A DNA stretch of 59,209 bases from JANMAT01 sp031359995 (GCA_031359995.1 JANMAT010000103.1:1-59209); one strand, 5' to 3'. Shown: positions 34,311 through 45,831, numbered from the stretch's first letter. Program-made: numbers and translations. The notes: generated from the sequence alone by a model not told the origin.

Positions 34311-34333
34311 AGCGTCAGGATGTCAGGGAAGCG

Positions 34334-34588
34334 TCAATCGGCGGTGAGGACGTCGACGATCTTACGACCCTTGCGCTCGCCGAACTTGACCGCACCGGCG
34401 GCGGTGGCGAACAGGGTGTCGTCCTTGCCGATGCCGACGTTGTGGCCCGGGTGGAACTTGGTGCCGCGCTGGCGCACCAGGATGGCGCCGGCGCTGATCT
34501 GCGTGCCGTCGAACACCTTCACGCCGAGGCGCTGGGCGTTGGAGTCACGACCGTTGCGGGTTGAGCCGCCACCTTTGGTCTTCGACAT
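34334..34588 (-). CDS. rpmA: 50S ribosomal protein L27
   Basis: An 84-residue protein starting MSKTKGGGSTRNGRDSNAQR, with GAILVRQRGTKFHPGHNVG, the L27 signature. L27 lies near the peptidyl-transferase centre of the large subunit. The N-terminus has no Firmicutes-type propeptide. It follows rplU with a 15-bp gap. The usual downstream obgE is replaced by an ABC transporter operon. Confidence 0.97.
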   Translation of the reverse strand: MSKTKGGGSTRNGRDSNAQRLGVKVFDGTQISAGAILVRQRGTKFHPGHNVGIGKDDTLFATAAGAVKFGERKGRKIVDVLTAD

Positions 34589-34603
34589 GGCTGCTTCGCT
34601 CTC

Positions 34604-34915
34604 TCAGCTCGCGGAGATCTTGGTGATCTCGATGGTGGTGTAGTGCTGACGGTGGCCGTACCGGCGGTGCTGGTTGGTGCGCCGCTTGTAGGTGAACCCG
34701 TCGATCTTGGGGCCCTTGGCCTCGCCCACGACCTTGGCCGTGACCGTGGCCCCCTTGAGCTGATCGGGCGTGGCCAGGACGGTGTCGCCGTCGACGACGA
34801 GCACCGGCTCGAACGTGACATCGGCGCCGTCGTCGAGCCCGAGGAGTTCGACGTTCAGCCGCTGGCCTTCGGCCACGCGCTCTTGCTTCCCGCCTGTGGC
34901 GATGACTGCGTACAT
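34604..34915 (-). CDS. rplU: 50S ribosomal protein L21
   Basis: A 103-residue protein starting MYAVIATGGKQERVAEGQRL, with the C-terminal L21 signature KRRTNQHRRYGHRQHYTTIE. It binds 23S rRNA and is the first gene of the rplU-rpmA pair. TAGGGT (34925-34930 in gene direction) lies 9 nt before the ATG. Confidence 0.97.
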   Translation of the reverse strand: MYAVIATGGKQERVAEGQRLNVELLGLDDGADVTFEPVLVVDGDTVLATPDQLKGATVTAKVVGEAKGPKIDGFTYKRRTNQHRRYGHRQHYTTIEITKISAS

Positions 34916-34924
34916 AGCGGGTAG

Positions 34925-34930
34925 ACCCTA
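34925..34930 (-). promoter_or_regulatory. Putative -10 box for rplU-rpmA
   Basis: TAGGGT in the gene direction, 9 nt before the rplU ATG. The leader is too short for an L21 leader RNA of the Bacillus type. Confidence 0.45.
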
Positions 34931-34992
34931 TCGGCTCTGGCCGCGTTCCGACAATCCGGTCGGAAGCAGGCCCGGTAGGGTCACCCACCGTG

Positions 34993-35778
34993 ATGGGAGA
35001 CCTGGGGGGCTGGCGGCTGGTGGACACCCAGCATCGCATCTCGGCGTTCGCGAACCAAGGCCTGGTGACGGTTCGTCGACCCGACGGGTCCCGCCAGGTG
35101 CTCCGGCGGGGGTACTTCTCCAACCCGTACCTGTGGCAGCGCCGCCCCCGATGGGTGCACATCGGTGACCCCGGCGCCTGGGACGCCTACGTGGTCGACT
35201 GCTACCAGGGGCGCGCCGGCCGCGGCGAGAAGATGTTCCGGTTGCGCCTGCCGGCCGGTGGCCACCAGGAGCACGTGCACCCCGTGGCCGTGGGCGAGAC
35301 GATCAACAACAGCTTCGTGGCCCTCTCGGCCGACGGGCACTGGATGGTCTCGGGCGAGTGGGAGCAGCTGACCCGGCTGCTCGTGTTCCCCACGCCCGCG
35401 CTCAACCCGCGGGCCGGCTTCCCCGACCAACCCCTGCCCCTGGCCGGCATCATCGAGCTCGACCGCCCGGTCCGCCGACCCCAGGGCATCACGTTCCTCG
35501 ACCCGGTCACCATGCTCTGCTCGACCGACGATCCCACGCCGCACCTGTGGGGCGTGCCCCGCCAGCTCCTGCGCGTCACGCTGGCCCGCCCGCTGGCCGG
35601 CGAACCCACCGTGCCGGCCACGGTGACCTTCGAGGGCGCGCTGCCCACCGCCCACCACCTGGCCGGCGGCATCGAGGTGGAGGGTCTCGACTACGACCCC
35701 GTCACCACCGATCTGCGCGTCAGCATCGTGCGCGCCGGCCGCATCATCACCACGACCTACCGCTACCGCCTCGCGTGA
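34993..35778 (+). CDS. Conserved hypothetical protein, beta-rich
   Basis: A 261-residue protein I cannot name. It has no signal peptide or membrane helix. Repeated short strands with WxVxG-type ends (GHWMVSGEWEQLTRLLVFPT, IIELDRPVRRPQGITFLDP, GIEVEGLDYDPVTTDLRV) suggest a beta-propeller-like fold. The family context (rne on one side, rplU on the other) gives no clear role. The ATG at 34993 is preferred, with a GTG one codon earlier; TAGGGT ends about 14 nt upstream. The stop is only 3 bp from the convergent rne stop. Confidence 0.72.
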   Translation: MGDLGGWRLVDTQHRISAFANQGLVTVRRPDGSRQVLRRGYFSNPYLWQRRPRWVHIGDPGAWDAYVVDCYQGRAGRGEKMFRLRLPAGGHQEHVHPVAVGETINNSFVALSADGHWMVSGEWEQLTRLLVFPTPALNPRAGFPDQPLPLAGIIELDRPVRRPQGITFLDPVTMLCSTDDPTPHLWGVPRQLLRVTLARPLAGEPTVPATVTFEGALPTAHHLAGGIEVEGLDYDPVTTDLRVSIVRAGRIITTTYRYRLA

Positions 35779-35781
35779 CCC

Positions 35782-37905
35782 TCAGTCGATGAGGCTCACG
35801 TCGAGCTTGATGCCACGGCCCTCGCACAGCGGGCAGGGGTTGGCGAACGACGTGAGCAGGCCCTCGCCGATGCGCTTGCGGGTCATCTCGACCAGGCCGA
35901 GCTCGGAGATGTCGAACACCTGGGTGCGCGTCTTGTCGCGGGCCAGTGCGTCACGGAAGGCGTTGACCACCTTCGTGCGGTTCTCGCGGATCTCCATGTC
36001 GATGAAGTCGATGACGATGATGCCGCCGATGTCGCGCAGCCGGAGCTGGCGGGAGATCTCCTCGGCCGCCTCCAGGTTGTTGCGGTACACCGTCTCTTCC
36101 AGGTTCGTGGTGCCCACGTTCTTGCCCGTGTTCACGTCGATCACGGTGAGCGCCTCGGTGTGCTCGATGATGAGCGAACCGCCCGACGGGAGCCACACCT
36201 TGCGGTCGAGGGCCTTGTGCAGCTGCTCGTGCACGTGGTGGCGCTCGAAGACAGGCATGCCTTCGGCTTCGGGGTCGTAGTACTCGATGCGGTCGACCAG
36301 GTCGGGGTTCACGCTGCCCACGTAGGAGCGGACCTCTTCGTAGAGCTCGCGGTCGTCGATCACCACGCCCCGGTACTCGGGGTTGAACTCCTCGCGGATG
36401 ACCCGCACGGCCATGTCGGGCTCGCGGTAGAGCAGGGCGGGGCTGTTGACCCGCTTGGCCTTCGCCTCGACCTTCTCCCACTGGACCAGCAGGCGCTCGA
36501 CGTCGGTGCGCAGTTCCTCGGCCGACACGTTCTCGGCCGCGGTGCGCACGATGACGCCGTGCTCGGCCGGCTTGACGCGGTCGAGGATCGCCCGGAGTCG
36601 CTTGCGCTCGTCGTCGGAGAGGCGCTTGGAGATGCCGTAGGTCTTCGAGTTCGGGATGAGCACCACGAAGCGGCCGGGCAGCGAGACCTCCTGCGTGAGC
36701 CGCGCGCCCTTGGCCCCGATGGGGTTCTTCGTGACCTGGGTGAGGATGAGCTGGCGCGGCTTGAGCATCTGCTCGATGCGCATCTGGCTCATTTTGGTGC
36801 CCTTCGACTCGACGTCGTCGTGGTCGTAGGTGACGTCGCCGCGGTAGAGCACCGCGTTCTTGGGCGTGCCGATGTCGACGAAGGCCGCCTCCATGCCCGG
36901 CAGCACGTTCTGCACCCGGCCCATGTAGATGTTGCCGTGGATCTGGGCGACGTCGTCGCTCGGGCGCGACACGTAGTGCTCGATGAGGCTGCGGCCTTCG
37001 AGCACGGCGATCTGGGTGAGCTCGGGGCGCACGTGCACGGTCATCAGGTAGCGGCCGACGGGCCGTCCCTTGCGTTCACGTCCTTTGCGCCGTTCCAGCG
37101 CCTCGGCGTCGAGCGGTTCGGCCAGCGTCTCGAGGAGCTTGCGCCGACCGGCACCCCCTCGTCCGGCGCGCCCCTCGGCCGGCGCTCCCGACCCGTTGCT
37201 GCGACTTTCACCGCCACCGCGACCTTCACCGCTGCCGCGACCTTCACCGCTGCCCCGACCCCGCCCGCCGCGCCGGCGGGACTTCTTGGGCCCGCTCTCG
37301 GCCACGTCCGCCACGTCGGCCGCGGCGGCCGGCGCCGCCGCGGCCGGAGCTGGCCGGCTGTCACCGATCTGGGGGCGGCTGTCGCCGATCTGGGGGCGGC
37401 GCACCAGTACCTGTTCGGCCACGACCGGGTCGCTGATGCGGCCCTCGCCGGGCGGGTCGGGCAGCTCGGGCTCGGCGCTCAGGTCGACCTTGGGCCGCCG
37501 GGGCGCGGCGGCGCGGGCGGGACGCGGACTCCGGCTCGGCGCGACCTCCGCGACGACGGCCTCGACCGGGTCGTCGCCCGCGGATGTCGACTCAGGGCCG
37601 ACACCGAAGGCCCGCTCAGGACCGTCGTCATCGGCGCTGTCGTCGTCATCGCCGTCGTCGTCAGTACCGTCGTCGTCGTCATCGGAACCGTCGTCGTCGA
37701 GGTTGGCGTCGGCCTCTCCGGCGACGCGGGCCTTCGATCGGTTCTTCCCGCCGCGCGACCCACGTCGGCGGCGGCGGTTGGGCCGGTTGGTCAGGTCGCC
37801 CGAGGGCGTGCCTTCGGCATCGCCGGTGGTTGTCGGCTCAGGGCCGGCATCGGCGCTCGCGGGAGGCGGCGACGACGGCACGTTGCCGTCGGCGGTGTCG
37901 CTCAT
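35782..37905 (-). CDS. rne: Ribonuclease E/G
   Basis: A 707-residue endoribonuclease. The first 270 residues are disordered, with a strongly acidic Asp-run region (about 70-95), a tandem QIGDSRP repeat and an Arg/Gly-rich stretch that may bind RNA. The S1 domain follows (NIYMGRVQNVLPGMEAAFVD), then the catalytic RNase E/G domain with VIDVNTGKNVG and GGIIVIDFIDMEI, holding the metal-binding aspartates. Near the C-terminus CPLCEGRG gives the Zn-link cysteines. It processes rRNA and degrades mRNA. There is no C-terminal degradosome scaffold; as in other Actinomycetota, the extra regions are N-terminal. Confidence 0.95.
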   Translation of the reverse strand: MSDTADGNVPSSPPPASADAGPEPTTTGDAEGTPSGDLTNRPNRRRRRGSRGGKNRSKARVAGEADANLDDDGSDDDDDGTDDDGDDDDSADDDGPERAFGVGPESTSAGDDPVEAVVAEVAPSRSPRPARAAAPRRPKVDLSAEPELPDPPGEGRISDPVVAEQVLVRRPQIGDSRPQIGDSRPAPAAAAPAAAADVADVAESGPKKSRRRGGRGRGSGEGRGSGEGRGGGESRSNGSGAPAEGRAGRGGAGRRKLLETLAEPLDAEALERRKGRERKGRPVGRYLMTVHVRPELTQIAVLEGRSLIEHYVSRPSDDVAQIHGNIYMGRVQNVLPGMEAAFVDIGTPKNAVLYRGDVTYDHDDVESKGTKMSQMRIEQMLKPRQLILTQVTKNPIGAKGARLTQEVSLPGRFVVLIPNSKTYGISKRLSDDERKRLRAILDRVKPAEHGVIVRTAAENVSAEELRTDVERLLVQWEKVEAKAKRVNSPALLYREPDMAVRVIREEFNPEYRGVVIDDRELYEEVRSYVGSVNPDLVDRIEYYDPEAEGMPVFERHHVHEQLHKALDRKVWLPSGGSLIIEHTEALTVIDVNTGKNVGTTNLEETVYRNNLEAAEEISRQLRLRDIGGIIVIDFIDMEIRENRTKVVNAFRDALARDKTRTQVFDISELGLVEMTRKRIGEGLLTSFANPCPLCEGRGIKLDVSLID

Positions 37906-37920
37906 GGGGGAGGTCCCTTC

Positions 37921-38663
37921 TCAGGCGCACGCCAGTTGCTCCTGGGCGCGCGGCGCCGGCGCCTGGGCGAGGGGGCACAGAGGGCCCAGCTCGCGGCGGC
38001 TGCCGTCGCGTTCGATGAACTGTTGGATGCGCACCACGCGCTGCCAGAGGAACTCCGGGTCGTGGTGGTGAGGGAACAACGCGGCGAGCAGCTCCGCGGG
38101 GCGCAACCCCCGTGGGCGCGTGGCCAGGACCGCGTCGAGCACCACGTCCGTACCGCCTGGCGTGGTGCGTGCTTCGACCGTGAGCGCCTCGATGGCCGGG
38201 CGCACGTCGTCGGTTCGTTCCTCGCCCTTGCGGACGCGGGTGAGGGTGATGGACGGGGCGGCCAACGCGGCGGCCACGGCCTCAGTAGCACCCTCGAGCG
38301 TGACACCGTCGAGCACGATCGACCAGCGGGTGGCCGACACGTCCTCCTGCAATGACGGTGTGCCCGGGGGGACCTCTTCCACCCCGGTGGTGATGATGCC
38401 GTCGGGGACCGCCACGTTCAGGCGGGCCGGCAGCGCGGCGAGGTCGAGGTCGCCGATGAAGTCGGCGTCGAGGTACTCGGCCTCGGATTCGTGGCCGGTG
38501 GACAGGGCCAGGCCGAAGTGCAGCTTCGGTCGCGGCGAGAAACCTTCGGTGTAGACGACGTCGATGTCGGCCTTGCGGAACGCCCGCTCCCACACGCGCG
38601 CCATGTCACGGTGGCTGGTGAAGCGGACCTTCCCGAACTTCGTGTACCGGATGCGGACGCGCA

Positions 38664-38664
<1 letters not shown>
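37921..38664 (-). CDS. Radical-SAM-linked DUF2344 protein (TIGR03936 type)
   Basis: A 247-residue protein with RIRYTKFGKVRFTSHRDMAR at the start and GFSPRPKLHFGLALSTG after it, the marks of the DUF2344/TIGR03936 family. This family is encoded next to, or fused with, a B12-domain radical SAM enzyme in many bacteria, just upstream of rne. Its biochemical role is unknown; RNA or ribosome modification is often suspected from context. The GTG start overlaps the upstream stop by one base, indicating coupling. It is followed by rne after 15 bp. Confidence 0.92.
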
Positions 38665-40649
<1,985 letters not shown>

Positions 40650-40734
40650 GGTGACCTCGGAGTTTACAGCGTGTCAGCTCCACCACCCCGAGTCCTGAAA
40701 CGAGGCCGGTTCCGCGGGTGGCCCCCGATCGTCG

Positions 40735-41955
40735 CTACTCGCGCGTGTCGCGGCGGCGGTACACGTTCTGGACGAAGCCCAGGAGCCACATGAAGGCCAT
40801 GACCGAGGACCCGCCGTACGACACGAGGGGCAGGGGGATGCCGGTCACCGGCATGATGCCCATGTTCATGCCCACGTTCTCGAACACGTGCCAGGCCAGC
40901 ACGGCGCCGGCACCCGCCGCGATCAGGGTCCCGAACGCGTCGGAGGACAGCTGGGCTATTCGAAGGATCCGCAGCAGGATGATCAGGTAGAGGCTCATCA
41001 TGATGCCCGCCCCCACCAGGCCGAACTGCTCGGCCACGTTGGCGAAGATGAAGTCGGTGTGGGTCTGGGAGACGTAGCCCCCGTTCATGGTGATGCCCTG
41101 GGCGAAGCCCTGGCCGTGCAGGCCACCCAGGCTCACGGCCTGCTGAGCGAAGCGCACCTGCTCGCGCACCCCGTTGATCAGCTTCTCCTGGGCCTGCTTC
41201 TCCTTCGGCCACGCCGGGTCGATCTGCTGGGCCTCGGGCGACACGAACGACGTGAGCCGGGCCACCTGGTAGGGGGCCAGGAACTCGGTCTTCACCAGGG
41301 CGAACACCGTGACCAGGGTGAGGGCGGTGATGAGGGCGATGTGCCACACGCGGGCCCGGCCCACGAGCAGCACGCCCATGGCCACCACGACGAAGGTGGA
41401 GGCCGTGCCCAGGTCGGGCTGCAGCATGATCAGCCCCACCGGCACGCCCAAGGTGACCAGTGCGGCCACGAAGCGCGAGTAGCTCAGCGGGCCGTCACGG
41501 TCGTTCGACACGACGGCGGCCAGGCCGAGCACCATGGTGAGCTTGGCGAACTCGGACGGCTGCAGCGTGAACGAGCCGAGGTTGAACCAGGCCCGGGCGC
41601 CGTTCACCCTGATCCCGAGCACGAGCACCAGACCCAGCATGATTGTGGTGCCCACGTACAGCCGGGGCGTCCACGCCTTCAGGGCCCGGTAGTCGAGGGC
41701 CATGAACACCAGCATGCCCACGAACCCGATGACCATGGGCACGGCCTGGTGCTGCACCAGGTAGTACAGGTTGGCCGGGTCGTTGTCGTGGTAGTTGCGC
41801 CACTTGGACGAGTGCACCGCCACCAGCCCGAACGCGCACAGCGTCAGCGTGGCCCCCAGCAGGGTCCAGTCCCAGCGCAGCAGCCGCGGCAGCGTGTCGG
41901 AGCGCAGCTCGGGCTTGGCGCCGAACCTACGGGTCGGGGGAGCGAGGGTGGCCAT
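40735..41955 (-). CDS. rodA: SEDS peptidoglycan polymerase RodA
   Basis: A 406-residue polytopic protein with about ten hydrophobic helices. FGLVAVHSS, NGARAWFNLGSFTLQPSEFA and QPDLGTAS are SEDS family signatures, and GIMPVTGIPLPLVSYGGSS is the C-terminal FtsW/RodA/SpoVE mark. The encoded enzyme polymerises glycan strands from lipid II during lateral wall growth, together with PBP2 encoded just upstream. The position inside the mre cluster makes RodA rather than FtsW the right call. The start ATG is 2 bp after the mrdA stop. Confidence 0.95.
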   Translation of the reverse strand: MATLAPPTRRFGAKPELRSDTLPRLLRWDWTLLGATLTLCAFGLVAVHSSKWRNYHDNDPANLYYLVQHQAVPMVIGFVGMLVFMALDYRALKAWTPRLYVGTTIMLGLVLVLGIRVNGARAWFNLGSFTLQPSEFAKLTMVLGLAAVVSNDRDGPLSYSRFVAALVTLGVPVGLIMLQPDLGTASTFVVVAMGVLLVGRARVWHIALITALTLVTVFALVKTEFLAPYQVARLTSFVSPEAQQIDPAWPKEKQAQEKLINGVREQVRFAQQAVSLGGLHGQGFAQGITMNGGYVSQTHTDFIFANVAEQFGLVGAGIMMSLYLIILLRILRIAQLSSDAFGTLIAAGAGAVLAWHVFENVGMNMGIMPVTGIPLPLVSYGGSSVMAFMWLLGFVQNVYRRRDTRE

Positions 41956-41957
41956 CG

Positions 41958-44177
41958 CTACTCCGCCAGACCGAGGGCGGTCTGGTTGATGCGGTCGTCG
42001 GCCACGTGCAGGCATTCCTTCTGCGTGTCGTCGAGCGGCGGCAGCACCGCGGCGCGGGTCTGGTTGCGGTTCAGCGGGTCGCTCACCTTCACGTTGTCGA
42101 GGGTCTGCTGGTTGCCCAGCTTCTCGAACATGCACCGCGCCGTCAGCGCGGCGGCCGACGAGCCGAAGCCCGAGTCCTCGAGCAGGGCGGTCACCTGGTA
42201 GGGCGGCACCCCGTTCGAATCGGGGGTGCCACCGAAGGCCGAGTACAACGAGTCGTCCTTCTCGTCCTTCTGGGTCACGTCCTGGGCGGTGCCGGTCTTA
42301 CCCCACACCGGGAAGGCGTTCCAGTCGTAGCCGCGGTACGTCCAGAACGCGGTGCCCTCGCGGCACGGGGCTCCCTCGGAGCACACGCTGAACTCCTGGC
42401 TCACGCCCTTCAGCCCGTCGAGGATCGGCGTACGGATCTGGGGGCCGAGCTCCACGGGCGCCTGGTCGGGGTGGCGCGGCGTCGGCTCCCTCAGCGTGGT
42501 CGGCGCGATCGAGTTCACGTTGAGCACGTTGGGCTGTCCGGGCACGCTGGCCCCACCGGCGGGCAGGATGGCCCGGGTGATGGTCGGCTGGTGCAGCACG
42601 CCACCGTTGGCGAACGTGGCGTATCCGTTGGCCAGCTGCAGTGGCGTCACCGACAGCAGACCCTGCCCGACCGCCAGGTTGATGTTGTCGCCGATGAAGT
42701 AGCCCGAGCCTTCGCGTTGCGAGATGACCTTCTTCTCGTAGAACTTCTTCTTCAGGGCCGCGTCGGGCACGTAGCCCGGGTTCTCGTCGGGCAGGTCGAT
42801 GCCACTGGCGGCGCCGAGGCCGAAGGCCCGCAGCACCGTCTGGAACGTCTGGTCGCGCCCGATGTCCCACAGCCTGGCGCCCTGGTCGTAGAAGTACGTA
42901 TCGGACGAGACGGTGAGCGCCTCGGTGAGCGTGGGCGAGCCGTACTTGAACCCACCCGAGTTGCGCCGCTCGCACCCACTCGGCTCGCCGACGCTGCAGT
43001 TCGGGATCACGTACCGACCGGCGCCGTTCTCGACGATCGGCTTGTCGTTCGGGTTGAGCGTGCCCGCCAGCATGCCCGCCACCGAGGTGAACAGCTTCAT
43101 GGTCGAGCCGATCTGGTACTGGCCGCTGATGGCGCGGTTGATGAGCGGCGTGTTCGGGTTGTTCCCCTTGCCGAACAGCTGCTGGCGCTTGGCGTCGGAG
43201 AGCGACTGCGAGAACCAGCGCGCGTCGTAGGGCGGGTTCGAGGCCATGGCCAGCACCTCGGCGCTGCGCGTGTCGAGCACCACGAGCGAGCCGGCACCGG
43301 CAGGGAACAACCGCTTCAGCGGCTCACCAGGGTCGATCTTGCCGGTGGCGATGTTGATCGGCTGCGGCGGCCGCTCCAGGCGGCGCTTGCGCAGCTCGGC
43401 GTCCAGGATCTGCTCGGCGTACTGCTGGATGCGCAGGTCGATGGTGAGCTGCACGTCCTGGCCGGGCACCGGCTCCTGGCGGTTCTCCGGCCCTTCCAGG
43501 GCACGCACCGGGCGACCGGCGGCGTCGATCTCGAACTTGGCGAAACCGGGCTTGCCCCGCAGCACGTCCTCGTACTGCTGCTCGATGCCGGCGCGGCCGA
43601 GCTTGTCGGAGCGCTGGTAGCCCTTGGCCAGCAGCTTGGGGATGTCGTCCTCTTTGAAGATCGGCCCGAGGTAGCCGATGAGGTTCGACGCCAGCGGCGC
43701 GTAGCGGTACACGCGCTGCCACGTCTCCTGCACGTCGACACCCGGGTAGTCCTCGGCCCGCTCGCGCAGGAACGCGGCCTGCTCCTCGCTCACGTCTTCC
43801 GCCAGTGGCAGCGGCAGCACGGGCTCGTACTTGTCAGACGTGACGCGCTTCTCCAGATCGTTGGTCGACGTGGCCAGCACGCCGGCGAGCCGGTCGAACA
43901 GCAGCTCGCGATCGGTCTTGCGCTGGATCGACTTGCGGTCGACGACGATGTTCAGGACCCGCCGGTTGTCGGCCAGGATGCGCCCGTCGCGGTCGACCAC
44001 GCGGCCCCGCATGGCCGGCAGCTGCACCGTCTTGATGCGCCGGTCCTGCACCGTCTTGATCAGGTTCGGCGGCGCCGCGACCTCCAGGAACCACAGCCGG
44101 CTGAACAGCGCGGCGAACAGGCCCATGACCACCAGCGCCAGCACGCTGAGGCGTAGCCCACTCGTCTCCCCGGCCAT
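41958..44177 (-). CDS. mrdA: Penicillin-binding protein 2 (elongation transpeptidase)
   Basis: A 739-residue class B PBP. One N-terminal membrane helix (about 10-32) is followed by the PBP dimer domain (RGRVVDRDGRILADNRRVL). The transpeptidase domain has the active-site SxxK motif STMK (Ser358, Lys361), SSD at 424-426 in place of SxN, and KTG at 627-629. Length is somewhat longer than E. coli PBP2. It cross-links new peptidoglycan with RodA as partner. It lies 57 bp after mreD on the same strand. Confidence 0.95.
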   Translation of the reverse strand: MAGETSGLRLSVLALVVMGLFAALFSRLWFLEVAAPPNLIKTVQDRRIKTVQLPAMRGRVVDRDGRILADNRRVLNIVVDRKSIQRKTDRELLFDRLAGVLATSTNDLEKRVTSDKYEPVLPLPLAEDVSEEQAAFLRERAEDYPGVDVQETWQRVYRYAPLASNLIGYLGPIFKEDDIPKLLAKGYQRSDKLGRAGIEQQYEDVLRGKPGFAKFEIDAAGRPVRALEGPENRQEPVPGQDVQLTIDLRIQQYAEQILDAELRKRRLERPPQPINIATGKIDPGEPLKRLFPAGAGSLVVLDTRSAEVLAMASNPPYDARWFSQSLSDAKRQQLFGKGNNPNTPLINRAISGQYQIGSTMKLFTSVAGMLAGTLNPNDKPIVENGAGRYVIPNCSVGEPSGCERRNSGGFKYGSPTLTEALTVSSDTYFYDQGARLWDIGRDQTFQTVLRAFGLGAASGIDLPDENPGYVPDAALKKKFYEKKVISQREGSGYFIGDNINLAVGQGLLSVTPLQLANGYATFANGGVLHQPTITRAILPAGGASVPGQPNVLNVNSIAPTTLREPTPRHPDQAPVELGPQIRTPILDGLKGVSQEFSVCSEGAPCREGTAFWTYRGYDWNAFPVWGKTGTAQDVTQKDEKDDSLYSAFGGTPDSNGVPPYQVTALLEDSGFGSSAAALTARCMFEKLGNQQTLDNVKVSDPLNRNQTRAAVLPPLDDTQKECLHVADDRINQTALGLAE

Positions 44178-44234
44178 GGTCGTCCATTCTGCCCCTCGCG
44201 GGGCCCGGTTGCCGAGCGCGAGCGGACGCGTCCG

Positions 44235-44759
44235 TCACGCCCGGGGGCGGTCTCCGGCCATCAGCACCCAGAACATCACCCGCACGAGCACGGGCGCGAG
44301 CAGCAGGCCCGAGATCATGCCCACGAGGACCACAGCCGTCACATGGACGAGGCTCAGGTCGGGCACACCGAACACCGTGGCCGCCATGGCGTACAGGATC
44401 GCCGAGAGCCCCGACGCCACCGCCACCACCAGCGGCCGCATGATCCACTTCCCGTCGTAGACGGCGTCGGGAACCATGCCGGTGGCGAAGCCGGTGAGGG
44501 CGAACACCAGCGCCGACAGCCCGAACGGGATCGGCTTGGTGAGCAGCAGGTCGAGGACGAAGCCGATCACCAGCCCGGCACGGGCGCCCCGCACCGGCCC
44601 GGCCACGCACCCGGCGCACACGGCCAGCAGCAGGGCCAGGTCGATGCTGGCCCCGATGGGCCGCACCTCGGCCAGCAACGTGGTCTGGAACATGAGCACC
44701 ACCGCCAGCACGATCGGTAGCCGCAACCACGGGCTCTCGGTGAGGATGCCGGAGTTCAC
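44235..44759 (-). CDS. mreD: Rod shape-determining protein MreD
   Basis: A 174-residue, almost wholly hydrophobic protein with five or six membrane helices (for example LRLPIVLAVVLMFQTTLL and GLVIGFVLDLLLTKPIPFGL). The motif GFVLDLLLT with conserved Asp and the size fit MreD. It bridges MreC and the membrane in the elongasome. The ATG overlaps the mreC stop by 4 nt. Sequence similarity alone is weak in this family, but the gene order is decisive. Confidence 0.92.
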   Translation of the reverse strand: MNSGILTESPWLRLPIVLAVVLMFQTTLLAEVRPIGASIDLALLLAVCAGCVAGPVRGARAGLVIGFVLDLLLTKPIPFGLSALVFALTGFATGMVPDAVYDGKWIMRPLVVAVASGLSAILYAMAATVFGVPDLSLVHVTAVVLVGMISGLLLAPVLVRVMFWVLMAGDRPRA

Positions 44760-45808
44760 GACGAACCGGGCGACGGCGTGGGGTCGTAGAGCACGACGGT
44801 CACGAAGTCGATGTTCTCCAGGTCGGCCAACGGCTCGACCCGCACCTGCAGCTGGGTCGAGCCGGGCACCCGGGTCGATTCGACGACGCGCCCCACCGGG
44901 ATGTCGCGCTGGAACAGGCTCGGCACGTTGGTGGCGGACTCGCCCGAGGTGAGCACGGTGTCACCCACCCTCACCTCGGCCTTCTCGTCGATCAGGTCGA
45001 CACCGAGCAGCTTGCCCCGCCCGTAGCCCCGGGTCACGCCGGTTTCGAGCTTCACCGGCAGCAACGTGGTGGTCGTGGTGGGGGCGACGGTGGTCGTCGT
45101 CTCCTCGGGCGGCCCCTCCGACGTGGTGGTCGTGCCGGTGCCGGTGCGGCGGGCCTGCGTCGTGGTGGTGCGGGGCACCGTGGTGCTGGGCGGCGGCGCC
45201 GAGATGAGCGGGTTCGGCGCCGTGGTCGTGGTGGTCGGCGGCTCGCGCAGGCCCACGATCTTCACCGACACGCTGATCGACGGGTCCCACAGCAGGCGCA
45301 CCTTGGCGCGCGTGGTGCTCGACTGGGAGATGCGTCCGATCAGGCCGGCGGCGGTGATCACGGCCATGCCGTTCTTCACGCCCGACGACTCGCCGCAGTT
45401 GATCTCGAGCGTGCCCTGCTCGAAGTTGCTGATCCCCCCGCCGACCACGTCGCACGGCAGCCGCCCGGCGTTGCCCACGTTGGGCAGGCTCATCTGGGTG
45501 CGCAACCGGTTGTACTCGGCGATCGCCGCCTCGGCCTGCACCGCGGCCGCTTCGTTCGACTCGGCCGCCTCCTTGAGCTGCTGGTTCTCCTTCTTCAACC
45601 GGTCGTAGCGGAACGCGCCGTGCCAGGCGTTCACCAGCGGACGCGACGCCGACTCCCCCACGCCCTTGAGCGGCGCGAACAGGTCGGTGGCCACCGAACG
45701 GGCGCGGTCGATCACGGCGTTGCCCCGCAGATCGAGCGTCATGGCGAGCAGCGTCACGACGGACATGACGATGATCGCGGTGCGCCGTTCGCGCAGTCGG
45801 TCGAGCAC
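44756..45808 (-). CDS. mreC: Rod shape-determining protein MreC
   Basis: A 350-residue bitopic protein. One N-terminal helix (TAIIVMSVVTLLAMTLDL), a coiled coil (about 60-95, RLKKENQQLKEAAESNEAAA) and the first beta domain (GLIGRISQSSTTRAKVRLL) are normal for MreC. Between the two beta domains lies an unusual Thr/Pro-rich insert of about 60 residues (roughly 190-250, with runs such as PPTTTTTAPN and ETTTTVAPTTTTTLLP). The second beta domain ends FVTVVLYDPTPSPG. No ribosome binding site precedes the GTG at 45808, and the frame has no other early start; initiation may depend on coupling to mreB, whose stop is 23 bp upstream. Confidence 0.9.
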   Translation of the reverse strand: MLDRLRERRTAIIVMSVVTLLAMTLDLRGNAVIDRARSVATDLFAPLKGVGESASRPLVNAWHGAFRYDRLKKENQQLKEAAESNEAAAVQAEAAIAEYNRLRTQMSLPNVGNAGRLPCDVVGGGISNFEQGTLEINCGESSGVKNGMAVITAAGLIGRISQSSTTRAKVRLLWDPSISVSVKIVGLREPPTTTTTAPNPLISAPPPSTTVPRTTTTQARRTGTGTTTTSEGPPEETTTTVAPTTTTTLLPVKLETGVTRGYGRGKLLGVDLIDEKAEVRVGDTVLTSGESATNVPSLFQRDIPVGRVVESTRVPGSTQLQVRVEPLADLENIDFVTVVLYDPTPSPGSS

Positions 45809-45831
45809 GATGGAGAACGCTAGATCGTGGA

